A stretch of DNA of 64,000 bases from Paratinospora sagittata (taxonomy: Eukaryota; Streptophyta; Magnoliopsida; Ranunculales; Menispermaceae): contig CM069606.1 of assembly GCA_035771175.1 (NCBI GenBank), forward strand, positions 26,803,816 to 26,867,815. Reading direction: 5' to 3'. Below the pieces are notes generated by a model. It ran no database searches, was not told the origin of the DNA, and worked only from the letters and a program-made list of their open reading frames with translations. A program made the position numbers and the translations under genes. Positions 1 through 11,346 of the stretch are shown one piece after another. Every line of letters begins with the position of its first letter. Position 1 is the stretch's first letter.

Positions 1-120
1 ACAATCTTCGAACTGAATCAAAATTTCAAACTGTCTTGAAGATAACCTCATTATTTTGCAAGTTCTTCATTTTATCCCTTTTGTGCTGAGATTTCCACAG
101 GCTATCTATTGTTTAAAACT

Positions 121-191
121 GTAAGTATATTAAGTATTCTCGGTAAGAAAACACATCAAACAAGTACACATCACCTGTATTTTTTTCTAAG
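121..191 (+). other. Intron-like donor/acceptor pattern (example in monomer 1)
   Basis: gtaagtat at 121 is a perfect consensus 5' splice donor. The poly(T) tract ending ctaag at 191 resembles a 3' splice site, 71 bp downstream. The pattern recurs in every unit with the donor intact in those I checked. No exon-like coding sequence flanks it and no clear branch point is visible, so it may be coincidence. Confidence 0.25.
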
Positions 192-225
192 AGCTACAAC
201 TAATCATCAACAGCACATCAAACAA
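152..225. repeat. 12-bp direct repeat cacatcaaacaa (example in monomer 1)
   Basis: The word occurs at 152-163 and 214-225, on either side of the poly(T) tract. Many Y and beta units have cacaacaaac at the second site, and gamma has cataacaaac. The 657-bp unit's deletion begins just downstream of the second copy. Confidence 0.8.
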
Positions 226-241
226 TAGCTATCGAAGTCTA

Positions 242-302
242 CAAAGATCAAGCTCGAAGAACGAAGACATATATCATGTCTAATGCATTGGTTTGATCTT
301 TG
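242..302. repeat. 10-bp inverted repeat (example in monomer 1)
   Basis: caaagatcaa (242-251) and ttgatctttg (293-302) are perfect reverse complements with a 41-base loop. A flanking ctac/gtag pair could extend the stem across a bulge. Units with gtctagaaag lose the outermost pair and keep nine. Confidence 0.78.
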
Positions 303-571
303 GTGTGTAGGGTAACCTCTCGATCAATCTCAGCACTAAAACTCTGAAAATTGCAAAGTCTTCAAAATCACTTCGATATAGTATTTCATTTTGAAAAAAA
401 TGTTTTTCGAAAGGTTTTAATCATAATTTCAATGAGTGTTGAATTATTTTAAAGTTTATAATCTTATCTCAATATGTTTTTAGTCAACGGAATGGTTCCT
501 TAGATTTTTAAAATAAGGCTTTCCACAAATTTGCCAAAATTTTCTATAAGGCACTAACGCACTATTGGTGT

Positions 572-797
572 TGATAGCACGCTGATAGGGTTCTATAATA
601 AAACATTTGTTTTTATGAAAAATTGTCTATAGCGCGCTATCCCATTTGATAACTCGCTATAAAGCTGTTGTCGTGATCTTTTCATTTTTAGTAAAATGGG
701 CAATAGCGCGCCATAAGCCTTGAATACACGCTATCGGAAAGTCAAAAACTCGAGCTCTAGGGTTTGTGTACCTATACCTCCTATAGCCTGCTATCTG
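572..797. repeat. Cluster of six GATA/CGCTAT-like motifs (example in monomer 1)
   Basis: Related words of 14-17 bases occur at about 572 (tgatagcacgctgatag), 627 (ctatagcgcgctatcc), 647 (tgataactcgctat), 701 (caatagcgcgccataag), 721 (tgaatacacgctatcgg) and 781 (ctatagcctgctatctg). Several are palindromic (atagcgcgctat). The cluster is the most GC-rich part of the monomer and recurs in every full unit. Confidence 0.72.
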
Positions 798-1015
798 TGA
801 ATAGAGAACATGATACACAACCCAAAAGCAAGCAATCCACGTCTGAGACAAAAATCTGATATTTCTAACGAGAAAAATGTGGGCACTTCTGCTTGCTCCA
901 TTTTTCTATTCCTTACACAGTTTTGCTAGGTTATCTTAATTGAAATATTCTCTACTAAGACCTTGATGATTCCCGTTGTCTAGCACGCCCAAAACAACTT
1001 TGGATTAAACAACTT

Positions 1016-1027
1016 TTTGAATTCAAA
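1016..1027. repeat. 12-bp palindrome with EcoRI site (example in monomer 1)
   Basis: tttgaattcaaa is a perfect palindrome kept in every complete unit and in the deleted unit 7. It gives one EcoRI site per monomer. Confidence 0.85.
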
Positions 1028-1186
1028 TCATTATGTACTCTCTTGCACTTTAACCTGCAACTGCTAATTTTATAAAGCCCTCATTCTCTGATTTTCAAAG
1101 ATTGAACACACGATTTTTGCAAGTTAGACTGAGCTTTCCAAAGAGTGTTTAAAAAGAAGAAAGTCGTGATTCTTGCATTTGCCCAA

Positions 1187-2374
1187 ACAATCTTCGAACT
1201 GAATCAAAATTGCAAACTGTCTTGAAGATAACCTCATTATTTTGCAAGTTCTTCATTTTATCCCTTTTGTGCTGAGATTTCCACAGGCTATCTATTGTTT
1301 AAAACTGTAAGTATATGAAGTGTTCTCGGTAAGAAAACACATCAAACAAGAACACATCACCTGTATTTTTTTTTCTAAGAGCTACAACTAATCATCAACA
1401 GCACATCAAACAATAGCTATCGAAGTCTACAAAGATCAAGCTCGAAGAACGAAGACATATATCATGTCTAATGCATTGGTTTGATCTTTGGTGTGTAGGA
1501 TAACCTCTCGATCAATCTCAGCACTAAAACTCTGAAAATTGCAAAGTCTTCAAAATCACTTCGATATAGTATTTCATTTTGAAAAAAATGTTTTTCGAAA
1601 GGTTTTAATCATAATTTCAATGAGTGTTGAATTATTTTAAAGTTTATAATCTTATCTCAATATGTTTTGAGTCAACGGAATGGTTCCTTAGATTTTTAAA
1701 ATAAGGCTTTCCACAAATTTGCCAAAATTTTCTATAAGGCACTAACGCACTATTGGTGTTGATAGCACGTTGATAGGGTTCTATAATAAAACATTTGTTT
1801 TTATGAAAAATTGTCTCTGGCGCGCTATCCCATTTGATAACTCGCTATAAAGCTGTTGTCGTGATCTTTCCATTTTTAGTAAAATGGGCAATAGCGCGTC
1901 ATAACCCTTGATAACACGCTATCGGAAAGTCAAAAACTCGAGCTCTAGGGTTTGTGTACATAGACCTGCTATAGCCTGCTATCTGTCAATAGAGAACATG
2001 ATACACAACCCAAAAGCACGCAATCCACGTCTGAGACAAAAATCTAATATTTCTAACGAGAAAAATGTGGGCACTTCTGCCTGCTCCATTTTTCTATTCC
2101 TTTCACAGTTTTGCTAGGTTATCTTAATTGAAATATTCTCTACTAAGACCTTGATGATTCCCGTTGTCTAGCACGCCCAAAACAACTTTGGATTAAACAA
2201 CTTTTTGAATTCAAATCATTCTGTACTCTCTTGCACTTTAACCTGCAACTGCTAATTTTATAAAGCCCTCATTCTCTGATTTTGAAAGATTGAACACACG
2301 ATTTTTGCAAGTTAGACTGAGCTTTCCAAAGAGTGTTTAAAAAGAAGAAAGTCGTGATTCTTGCATTTGCCCAA
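1187..2374 (+). repeat. Monomer 2, type Y (1188 bp)
   Basis: Y markers: caagaacac, 9 T, gtaggataacc, tctctggcgcgc, ataacccttg, tagacctgc. It shares gcacgttgatagg and gcgtcataaccc with unit 5, one HOR period (3564 bp) downstream. ctgcctgctcc is private. Confidence 0.95.
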
Positions 2375-3564
2375 ACAATCTTCGAACTGAATCAAAATTG
2401 CAAACTGTCTAGAAGATAACCTCATTATTTTGCAAGTTCTTCATTTTATCCCTTTTGTGCTGAGATTTCCACAGGCTATCTATTGTTTAAAACTGTAAGT
2501 ATATGAAGTGTTCTCGGTAAGAAAACACATCAAACAAGAACACATCACCTGTATTTTTTTTTTCTAAGAGCTACAACTAATCATCAACAACACATCAAAC
2601 AATAGCTATCGAAGTCTACAAAGATCAAGCTCGAAGAACAAAGACATATATCATTTCTAATGCATTGGTTTGATCTTTGGTGTGTAGGGTAACCTCTCGA
2701 TCAATCTCAGCACTAAAACTCTGAAAATTGCAAAGTGTTCAAAATCACTTCGATATAGTATTTCATTTTGAAAAAAAATGTTTTTCGAAAGGTTTTAGTC
2801 ATAATTTCAATGAGTGTTGAATTATTTTAAAGTTTATAATCTTATCTCAATATGTTTTGAGTCACCGGAATGGTTCCTTAGATTTTTAAAATAAGGCTTT
2901 CCACAAATTTGCCAAAATTTTCTATAAGGCACTAACGCACTATTGGTGTTGATAGCACGCTGATAGGGTTCTATAATAAAACATTTGTTTTTATGAAAAG
3001 TTGTCTCTAGCGCGCTATCCCATTTGATAACTCGCTATAAAGCTGTTGCCGTGATCTTTCCATTTTTAGTAAAATGGGCAATAGCGCGCCATTAGCCTTG
3101 ATAACACGCTATCGGAAAGTCAAAAACTCGAGCTCTAGGGTTTGTGTACATAGACCTGCTATAGCCTGCTATCTGTCAATAGAGAACATGATACACAACC
3201 CAAAAGCACGCAATCCACGTCTGAGACAAAAATCTAATATTTCTAACGGGAAAAATGTGGGCACTTCTGCTTGCTCCATTTTTCTATTCCTTTCACAGTT
3301 TTGCTAGGTTATCTTTATTGAAATATTCTCTACTAAGACCTTGATGATTCCCGTTGTCTAGCACGCCCAAAACAACTTTAGATTAAACAACTTTTTGAAT
3401 TCAAATCATTCTGTACTCTTTTGCTCTTTAACCTGCAACAGCTAATTTTATAAAGCCCTCATTCTTTGATTTTCAAAGATAGAGCACACGATTTTTGCAA
3501 GTTAGACTGAGCTTTCCAAAGAGTGTTTAAAAAGAAGAAAGTCGTGATTCTTGCATTTGCCCAA
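2375..3564 (+). repeat. Monomer 3, type Z (1190 bp)
   Basis: Z markers: catttct, 8 A, aaaagttgtc, gttgccg, aacgggaaa, tttattg, tttagatt, gatagagc. A private ccattagcc replaces ccataagcc and removes an in-frame stop, making this the only copy with an ATG-started frame (3074-3307). gtctagaagata and caccggaatgg are also private. Confidence 0.95.
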
Positions 3565-4750
3565 ACAATCTTCGAACTGAATCAAAATTTCAAACTGTCT
3601 TGAAGATAACCTCATTATTTTGCAAGTTCTTCATTTTATCCCTTTTGTGCTGAGATTTCCACAGGCTATCTATTGTTTAAAACTGTAAGTATATGAAGTG
3701 TTCTCGGTAAGAAAACACATCAAACAAGTACACATCACCTGTATTTTTTTTTAAGAGCTACAACTAATCATCAACAACACATCAAACAATAGCTATCGAA
3801 GTCTACAAAGATCAAGCTCGAAGAACGAAGACATATATCATGTCTAATGCATTGGTTTGATCTTTGGTGTGTAGGGTAACCTCTCGATCAATCTCAGCAC
3901 TAAAACTCTGAAAATTGCAAAGTCTTCAAAATCACTTCGATATAGTATTTCATTTTGAAAAAAATGTTTTTCGAAAGGTTTTAATCATAATTTCAATGAG
4001 TGTTGAATTATTTTAAAGTTTATAATCTTATCTCAATATGTTTTTAGTCAACGGAATGGTTCCTTAGATTTTTAAAATAAGGCTTTCCACAAATTTGCCA
4101 AAATTTTCTATAAGGCACTAACGCACTATTGGTGTTGATAGCACGCTGATAGGGTTCTATAATAAAACATTTGTTTTTATGAAAAATTGTCTCTAGCGCG
4201 CTATCCCATTTGATAACTCGCTATAAAGCTGTTGTCGTGATCTTTCCATTCTTAGTAAAATGGGCAATAGCGCGCCATAAGCCTTAAATACACGCTATCG
4301 GAAAGTCAAAAACTCGAGCTCTAGGGTTTGTGTACCTATACCTCCTATAGCCTGCTATCTGTGAATAGAGAACATGATACACAACCCAAAAGCACGCAAT
4401 CCACGTCTGAGAAAAAAATCTGATATTTCTAACGAGAAAAATGTGGGCACTTCTGCTTGCTCCATTTTTCTATTCCTTACACAGTTTTGCTAGGTTATCT
4501 TAATTGAAATATTCTCTACTAAGACCTTGATGATTCCCGTTGTCTAGCACGCCCAAAACAACTTTGGATTAAACAACTTTTTGAATTCAAATCATTATGT
4601 ACTCTCTTGCACTTTAACCTGCAACTGCTAATTTTATAAAGCCCTCATTCTCTGATTTTCAAAGATTGAACACACGATTTTTGCAAGTTAGACTGAGCTT
4701 TCCGAAGAGTGTTTAAAAAGAAGAAAGTCGTGATTCTTGCATTTGCCCAA
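3565..4750 (+). repeat. Monomer 4, type X (1186 bp)
   Basis: Counterpart of unit 1 with the same X markers. Private: a shortened poly(T)-ctaag junction (tttttaagag), ccattcttag, ccttaaatacacg, ctgagaaaaaaatc and ttccgaagag. Confidence 0.95.
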
Positions 4751-5938
4751 ACAATCTTCGAACTGAATCAAAATTGCAAACTGTCTTGAAGATAACCTCA
4801 TTATTTTGCAAGTTCTTCATTTTATCCCTTTTGTGCTGAGATTTCCACAGGCTATCTATTGTTTAAAACTGTAAGTATATGAAGTGTTCTCGGTAAGAAA
4901 ACACATCAAACAAGAACACATCACCTGTATTTTTTTTTCTAAGAGCTACAACTAATCATCAACAGCACATCAAACAATAGCTATCGAAGTCTACAAAGAT
5001 CAAGCTCGAAGAACGAAGACATATATCATGTCTAATGCATTGGTTTGATCTTTGGTGTGTAGGATAACCTCTCGATCAATCTCAGCACTAAAACTCTGAA
5101 AATTGCAAAGTCTTCAAAATCACTTCGATATAGTATTTCATTTTGAAAAAAATGTTTTTCGAAAGGTTTTAATCATAATTTCAATGAGTGTTGAATTATT
5201 TTAAAGTTTATAATCTTATCTCAATATGTTTTGAGTCAACGGAATGGTTCCTTAGATTTATAAAATAAGGCTTTCCACAAATTTGCCAAAATTTTCTATA
5301 AGGCACTAACGCACTATTGGTGTTGATAGCACGTTGATAGGGTTCTATAATAAAACATTTGTTTTTATGAAAAATTGTCTCTGGCGCGCTATCCCATTTG
5401 ATAACTCGCTATAAAGCTGTTGTCGTGATCTTTCCATTTTTAGTAAAATGGGCAATAGCGCGTCATAACCCTTGATAACACGCTATCGGAAAGTCAAAAA
5501 CTCGAGCTCTAGGGTTTGTGTACATAGACCTGCTATAGCCTGCTATCTGTCAATAGAGAACATGATACACAACCCAAAAGCACGCAATCCACGTCTGAGA
5601 CAAAAATCTAATATTTCTAACGAGAAAAATGTGGGCACTTCTGCTTGCTCCATTTTTCTATTCCTTTCACAGTTTTGCTAGGTTATCTTAATTGAAATAT
5701 TCTCTACTAAGACCTTGATGATTCCCGTTGTCTAGCACGCCCAAAACAACTTTGGATTAAACAACTTTTTGAATTCAAATCATTCTGTACTCTCTTGCAC
5801 TTTAACCTGCAACTGCTAATTTTATAAAGCCCTCATTCTCTGATTTTCAAAGATTGAACACACGATTTTTGCAAGTTAGACTGAGCTTTCCAAAGAGTGT
5901 TTAAAAAGAAGAAAGTCGTGATTCTTGCATTTGCCCAA
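4751..5938 (+). repeat. Monomer 5, type Y (1188 bp)
   Basis: Closely matches unit 2, including gcacgttgatagg and gcgtcataaccc, and has the same length. gatttataaaat replaces gatttttaaaat. Confidence 0.95.
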
Positions 5939-7126
5939 ACAATCATCGAACTGAATCAAAATTGCAAACTGTCTTGAAGATAACCTCATTATTTTGCAAG
6001 TTCTTCATTTTATCCCTTTTGGGCTGAGATTTCCACAGGCTATCTATTGTTTAAAACTGTAAGTATATGAAGTGTTCTCGGTAAGAAAACACATCAAACA
6101 AGAACACATCACCTGTATTTTTTTTTCTAAGAGCTACAACTAATCATCAACAGCACATCAAACAATAGTTATCGAAGTCTACAAAGATCAAGCTCGAAGA
6201 ACGAAGACATATATCATGTCTAATGCATTGGTTTGATCTTTGGTGTGTAGGATAACCTCTCGATCAATCTCTGCACTAAAACTCTGAAAATTGCAAAGCG
6301 TTCAAAATCACTTCGATATAGTATTTCATTTTGAAAAAAATGTTATTCGAAAGGTTTTAATCAGAATTTCAATGAGTGTTGAATTATTTTAAAGTTTATA
6401 ATCTTATCTCAATATGTTTTGAGTCAACGGAATGGTTCCTTAGATTTATAAAATAAGGCTTTCCACAAATTTGCCAAAATTTTCTATAAGGCACTAACGC
6501 ACTATTGGTGTTGATAGCACGCTGATAGGGTTCTATAATAAAACATTTGTTTTTATGAAAAATTGTCTCTGGCGCGCTATCCCATTTGATAACTCGCTAT
6601 AAAGCTGTTGTCGTGATCTTTCCATTTTTAGTAAAATGGGCAATAGCGCGCCATAAGCCTTGATAACACGCTATCGGAAAGTCAAAAACTCGAGCTCTAG
6701 GGTTTGTGTACATAGACCTGCTATAGCCTGCTATCTGTCAATAGAGAACATGATACACAACCCAAAAGCACGCAATCCACGTCTGAGACAAAAATCTAAT
6801 ATTTCTAACGAGAAAAATGTGGGCACTTCTGCTTGCTCCATTTTTCTATTCCTTTCACAGTTTTGCTAGGTTATCTTAATTGAAATATTCTCTACTAAGA
6901 CCTTGATGATTCCCGTTGTCTAGCACGCCCAAAACAACTTTGGATTAAACAACTTTTTGAATTCAAATCATTATGTACTCTCTTGCACTTTAACCTGCAA
7001 CTGCTAATTTTATAAAGCCCTCATTCTCTGATTTTCAAAGATTGAACACACGATTTTTGCAAGTTAGACTGAGCTTTCCAAAGAGTGTTTAAAAAGAAGA
7101 AAGTCGTTATTCTTGCATTTGCCCAA
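5939..7126 (+). repeat. Monomer 6, Y-like mosaic (1188 bp)
   Basis: Stands where Z is expected but is Y-like (tctctggcgcgc, tttggatt), with ataagcc and the attatgtac variant seen in units 1, 4 and 45. It has many private changes: caatcatcgaac, gggctgag, aatagttatc, tctctgcac, aaagcgttc, gttattcg, cagaatttc and gtcgttatt. Confidence 0.92.
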
Positions 7127-7783
7127 ACAATCTTCGAACTGAATCAAAATTGCAAACTGTCTTGAAGATAACCTCATTATTTTGCGAGTTCTTCATTTTA
7201 TCCCTTTTGTGCTGAGATTTCCACAGGCTATCTATTGTTTAAAACTGTAAGTATATGAAGTGTTCTCGGTAAGAAAACACATCAAACAAGAACACATCAC
7301 CTGTATTTTTTTTTTCTAAGAGCTACAACTAATCATCAACAGCACATCAAACAATAGGGTTTGTGTACCTATACCTCCTATAGCCTGCTATCTGTGAATA
7401 GAGAACATGATACACAACCCAAAAGCACGCAATCCACGTCTGAGACAAAAATCTGATATTTCTAACGACAAAAATGTGGGCACTTCTGCTTGCTCCATTT
7501 TTCTATTCCTTACACAGTTTTGCTAGGTTATCTTAATTGAAATATTCTCTACTAAGACCTTGATGATTCCCGTTGTCTAGCACGCCCAAAACAACTTTGG
7601 ATTAAACAACTTTTTGAATTCAAATCATTCTGTACTCTCTTGCACTTTAACCTGCAACAGCTAATTTTATAAAGCCCTCATTCTCTGATTTTCAAAGATT
7701 GAACACACGATTTTTGCAAGTTAGACTGAGCTTTCCAAAGAGTGTTTAAAAAGAAGAAAGTCGTGATTCTTGCATTTGCCCAA
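7127..7783 (+). repeat. Monomer 7, internally deleted (657 bp)
   Basis: The unit starts like Y (caagaacac, 10 T) and ends X-like (tacctatacctcc, ctgtgaatag, ccttacac). About 531 bp are missing, including the poly(A) tract, the whole GCGC hairpin region and the XhoI/SacI site. Total array phase is kept on both sides. Confidence 0.96.
7355..7357. other. Deletion junction in monomer 7 (TAG microhomology)
   Basis: aacaatag, normally followed by ctatcg, runs directly into ggtttgtg, normally preceded by ctctag. The shared tag cannot be assigned to either side. Aligned to unit 6 the missing segment runs from about 6166 to 6698, roughly 532 bp. Confidence 0.93.
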
Positions 7784-8971
7784 ACAATCTTCGAACTGAA
7801 TCAAAATTGCAAACTGTCTTGAAGATAACCTCATTATTTCGCAAGTTCTTCATTTTATCCCTTTTGTGCTGAGATTTCCACAGGCTATCTATTGTTTAAA
7901 ACTGTAAGTATATGAAGTGTTCTCGGTAAGAAAACACATCAAACAAGTGCACATCACCTGTATTTTTTTTCTAAGAGCTACAACTAATCATCAACAGCAC
8001 AACAAACAATAGCTATCGAAGTCTACAAAGATCAAGCTCGAAGAACGAAGACATATATCATGTCTAATGCATTGGTTTGATCTTTGGTGTGTAGAATAAC
8101 CTCTCGATCAATCTCAGCACTAAAACTCTGAAAATTGCAAAGTCTTCAAAATCACTTCGATATAGTATTTCATTTTGAAAAAAAATGTTTTTCGAAAGGT
8201 TTTAGTCATAATTTCAATGAGTGTTGAATTATTTTAAAGTTTATAATCTTATCTCAATATGTTTTGAGTCAACGGAATGGTTCCTTAGATTTTTAAAATA
8301 AGGCTTTCCACAATTTTGCCAAAATTTTCTATAAGGCACTAACGCACTATTGGTGTTGATAGCACGCTGATAGGGTTCTATAATAAAACATTTGTTTTTA
8401 TGAAAAATTGTCTCTGGCGCGCTATCCCATTTGATAACTCGCTATAAAGCTGTTGTCGTGATCTTTCCATTTTTAGTAAAATGGGCAATAGCGCGCCATA
8501 ACCCTTGATAACACGCTATCGGAAAGTCAAAAACTCGAGCTCTAGGGTTTGTGTACATAGACCTGCTATAGCCTGCTATCTGTCAATAGAGAACATGATA
8601 CACAACCCAAAAGCACGCAATCCACGTCTGAGACAAAAATCTAACATTTCTAACGAGAAAAATGTGGGCACTTCTGCTTGCTCCATTTTTCTATTCCTTT
8701 CACAGTTTTGCTAGGTTATCTTAATTGAAATATTCTCTACTAAGACCTTGATGATTCCCGTTGTCTAGCACGCCCAAAACAACTTTGGATTAAACAACTT
8801 TTTGAATTCAAATCATTCTGTACTCTCTTGCACTTTAACCTGCAACTGCTAATTTTATAAAGCCCTCATTCTCTGATTTTCAAAGATTGAACACACGATT
8901 TTTGCAAGTTAGACTGAGCTTTCCAAAGAGTGTTTAAAAAGAAGAAAGTCGTGATTCTTGCATTTGCCCAA
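7784..8971 (+). repeat. Monomer 8, type Y (1188 bp)
   Basis: Y with attatttcgcaag, caagtgcac, cacaacaaac, gtagaataacc and aatctaacatttc. The last two are shared only with unit 10. Private: ccacaattttgcc. Confidence 0.95.
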
Positions 8972-10158
8972 ACAATCTTCGAACTGAATCAAAATTGCAA
9001 ACTGTCTTGAAGATAACCTCATTATTTTGCAAGTTCTTCATTTTATCCCTTTTGTGCTGAGATTTCCACAGGCTATCTATTGTTTAAAACTGTAAGTATA
9101 TGAAGTGTTCTCGGTAAGAAAACACATCAAACAAGTACACATCACCTGTATTTTTTTCTAAGAGCTACAACTAATCATCAACAGCACATCAAACAATAGC
9201 TATCGAAGTATACAAAGATCAAGCTCGAAGAACGAAGACATATATCATTTCTAATGCATTGGTTTGATCTTTGGTGTGTAGGGTAACCTCTCGATCAATC
9301 TCAGCACTAAAACTCTGAAAATTGCAAAGTCTTCAAAATCACTTCGATATAGTATTTCATTTTGAAAAAAAATGTTTTTCGAAAGGTTTTAGTCATAATT
9401 TCAATGAGTGTTGAATTATTTTAAAGTTTATAATCTTATCTCAATATGTTTTGAGTCAACGGAATGGTTCCTTAGATTTTTAAAATAAGGCTTTCCACAA
9501 ATTTGCCAAAATTTTCTATAAGGCACTAACGCACTATTGGTGTTGATAGCACGCTGATAGGGTTCTATAATAAAACATTTGTTTTTATGAAAAGTTGTCT
9601 CTAGCGCGCTATCCCATTTGATAACTCGCTATAAACCTGTTGCCGTGATCTTTCCATTTTTAGTAAAATGGGCAATAGCGCGCCATAAGCCTTGATAACA
9701 CGCTATCGGAAAGTCAAAAACTCGAGCTCTAGGGTTTGTGTACATAGACCTGCTATAGCCTGCTATCTGTCAATAGAGAACATGATACACAACCCAAAAG
9801 CACGCAATCCACGTCTGAGACAAAAATCTAATATTTCTAACGGGAAAAATGTGGGCACTTCTGCTTGCTCCATTTTTCTATTCCTTTCACAGTTTTGCTA
9901 GGTTATCTTTATTGAAATATTCTCTACTAAGACCTTGATGATTCCCGTTGTCTAGCACGCCCAAAACAACTTTAGATTAAACAACTTTTTGAATTCAAAT
10001 CATTCTGTACTCTTTTGCTCTTTAACCTGCAACAGCTAATTTTATAAAGCCCTCATTCTTTGATTTTCAAAGATAGAGCACACGATTTTTGCAAGTTAGA
10101 CTGAGCTTTCCAAAGAGTGTTTAAAAAGAAGAAAGTCGTGATTCTTGCATTTGCCCAA
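8972..10158 (+). repeat. Monomer 9, type Z (1187 bp)
   Basis: Z with 7 T, gaagtatacaaag, catttct, ataaacctgttgccg, aacgggaaa, tttattg and tttagatt. I saw no difference from unit 11. Confidence 0.95.
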
Positions 10159-11346
10159 ACAATCTTCGAACTGAATCAAAATTTCAAACTGTCTTGAAGA
10201 TAACCTCATTATTTTGCGAGTTCTTCATTTTATCCCTTTTGTGCTGAGATTTCCACAGGCTATCTATTGTTTAAAACTGTAAGTATATGAAGTGTTCTCG
10301 GTAAGAAAACACATCAAACAAGTGCACATCACCTGTATTTTTTTTCTAAGAGCTACAACTAATCATCAACAGCACAACAAACAATAGCTATCGAAGTCTA
10401 CAAAGATCAAGCTCGAAGAACGAAGACATATATCATGTCTAATGCATTGGTTTGATCTTTGGTGTGTAGAATAACCTCTCGATCAATCTCAGCACTAAAA
10501 CTCTGAAAATTGCAAAGTCTTCAAAATCACTTCGATATAGTATTTCATTTTGAAAAAAAATGTTTTTCGAAAGGTTTTAGTCATAATTTCAATGAGTGTT
10601 GAATTATTTTAAAGTTTATAATCTTATCTCAATATGTTTTGAGTCAACGGAATGGTTCCTTAGATTTTTAAAATAAGGCTTTCCACAAATTTGCCAAAAT
10701 TTTCTATAAGGCACTAACGCACTATTGGTGTTGATAGCACGCTGATAGGGTTCTATAATAAAACATTTGTTTTTATGAAAAATTGTCTCTGGCGCGCTAT
10801 CCCATTTGATAACTCGCTATAAAGCTGTTGTCGTGATCTTTCCATTTTTAGTAAAATGGGCAATAGCGCGCCATAACCCTTGATAACACGCTATCGGAAA
10901 GTCAAAAACTCGAGCTCTAGGGTTTGTGTACATAGACCTGCTATAGCCTGCTATCTGTCAATAGAGAACATGATACACAACCCAAAAGCACGCAATCCAC
11001 GTCTGAGACAAAAATCTAACATTTCTAACGAGAAAAATGTGGGCACTTCTGCTTGCTCCATTTTTCTATTCCTTTCACAGTTTTGCTAGGTTATCTTAAT
11101 TGAAATATTCTCTACTAAGACCTTGATGATTCCCGTTGTCTAGCACGCCCAAAACAACTTTGGATTAAACAACTTTTTGAATTCAAATCATTCTGTACTC
11201 TCTTGCACTTTAACCTGCAACTGCTAATTTTATAAAGCCCTCATTCTCTGATTTTCAAAGATTGACCACACGATTTTTGCAAGTTAGACTGAGCTTTCCA
11301 AAGAGTGTTTAAAAAGAAGAAAGTCGTGATTCTTGCATTTGCCCAA
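10159..11346 (+). repeat. Monomer 10, X/Y hybrid (1188 bp)
   Basis: Begins with the X marker aaatttcaaactg, as expected after Z, then becomes Y like unit 8 (caagtgcac, gtagaataacc, aatctaacatttc). The switch lies between about 10190 and 10323. gattgaccacac is private. Confidence 0.93.

Larger units (their letters stand above)
1..1186 (+). repeat. Monomer 1, type X (1186 bp)
   Basis: Has the X markers aaatttcaaactg, caagtacac, a 7-T tract, gtttttagtc, gaatacacg and tacctatacctcc. Private changes include atattaagtattct (others atatgaagtgttct), agcaagcaatcc (others agcacgcaatcc) and ttttcattttta, which damages the small inner hairpin. Confidence 0.95.

Noticed and set aside
696..708. CENP-B box
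   Set aside because: No stretch has TTCG and CGGG with the seven-base spacing. The nearest case, attcgctatcggg in beta units, has only four bases between.
738..770. Plant telo-box (tagggttt inside ctctagggtttgtg)
   Set aside because: A single 8-base match per monomer is weak evidence, it is lost in unit 42, and it does not establish a plant origin.
964..1090. C/D-box snoRNA (tgatgat ... ctga)
   Set aside because: The boxes are about 120 bases apart, there is no terminal stem, and no internal C'/D' boxes stand out.
1113..1310. Tandem small-RNA gene such as spliced-leader or snRNA (Sm-like atttttg, donor gtaagt)
   Set aside because: The Sm-like word lies upstream of the donor, the wrong order, and no exon or promoter element is recognisable.
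1908..2117. Recurrent 69-codon plus-strand frame as a gene family
   Set aside because: It starts at TTG, lies inside satellite DNA, resembles no protein I know, and its presence follows monomer type through single stop-changing substitutions.
3074..3307. 77-codon frame with a true ATG start
   Set aside because: It exists only because one base change in unit 3 removes a stop (ccattagcc for ccataagcc). No other copy has it.
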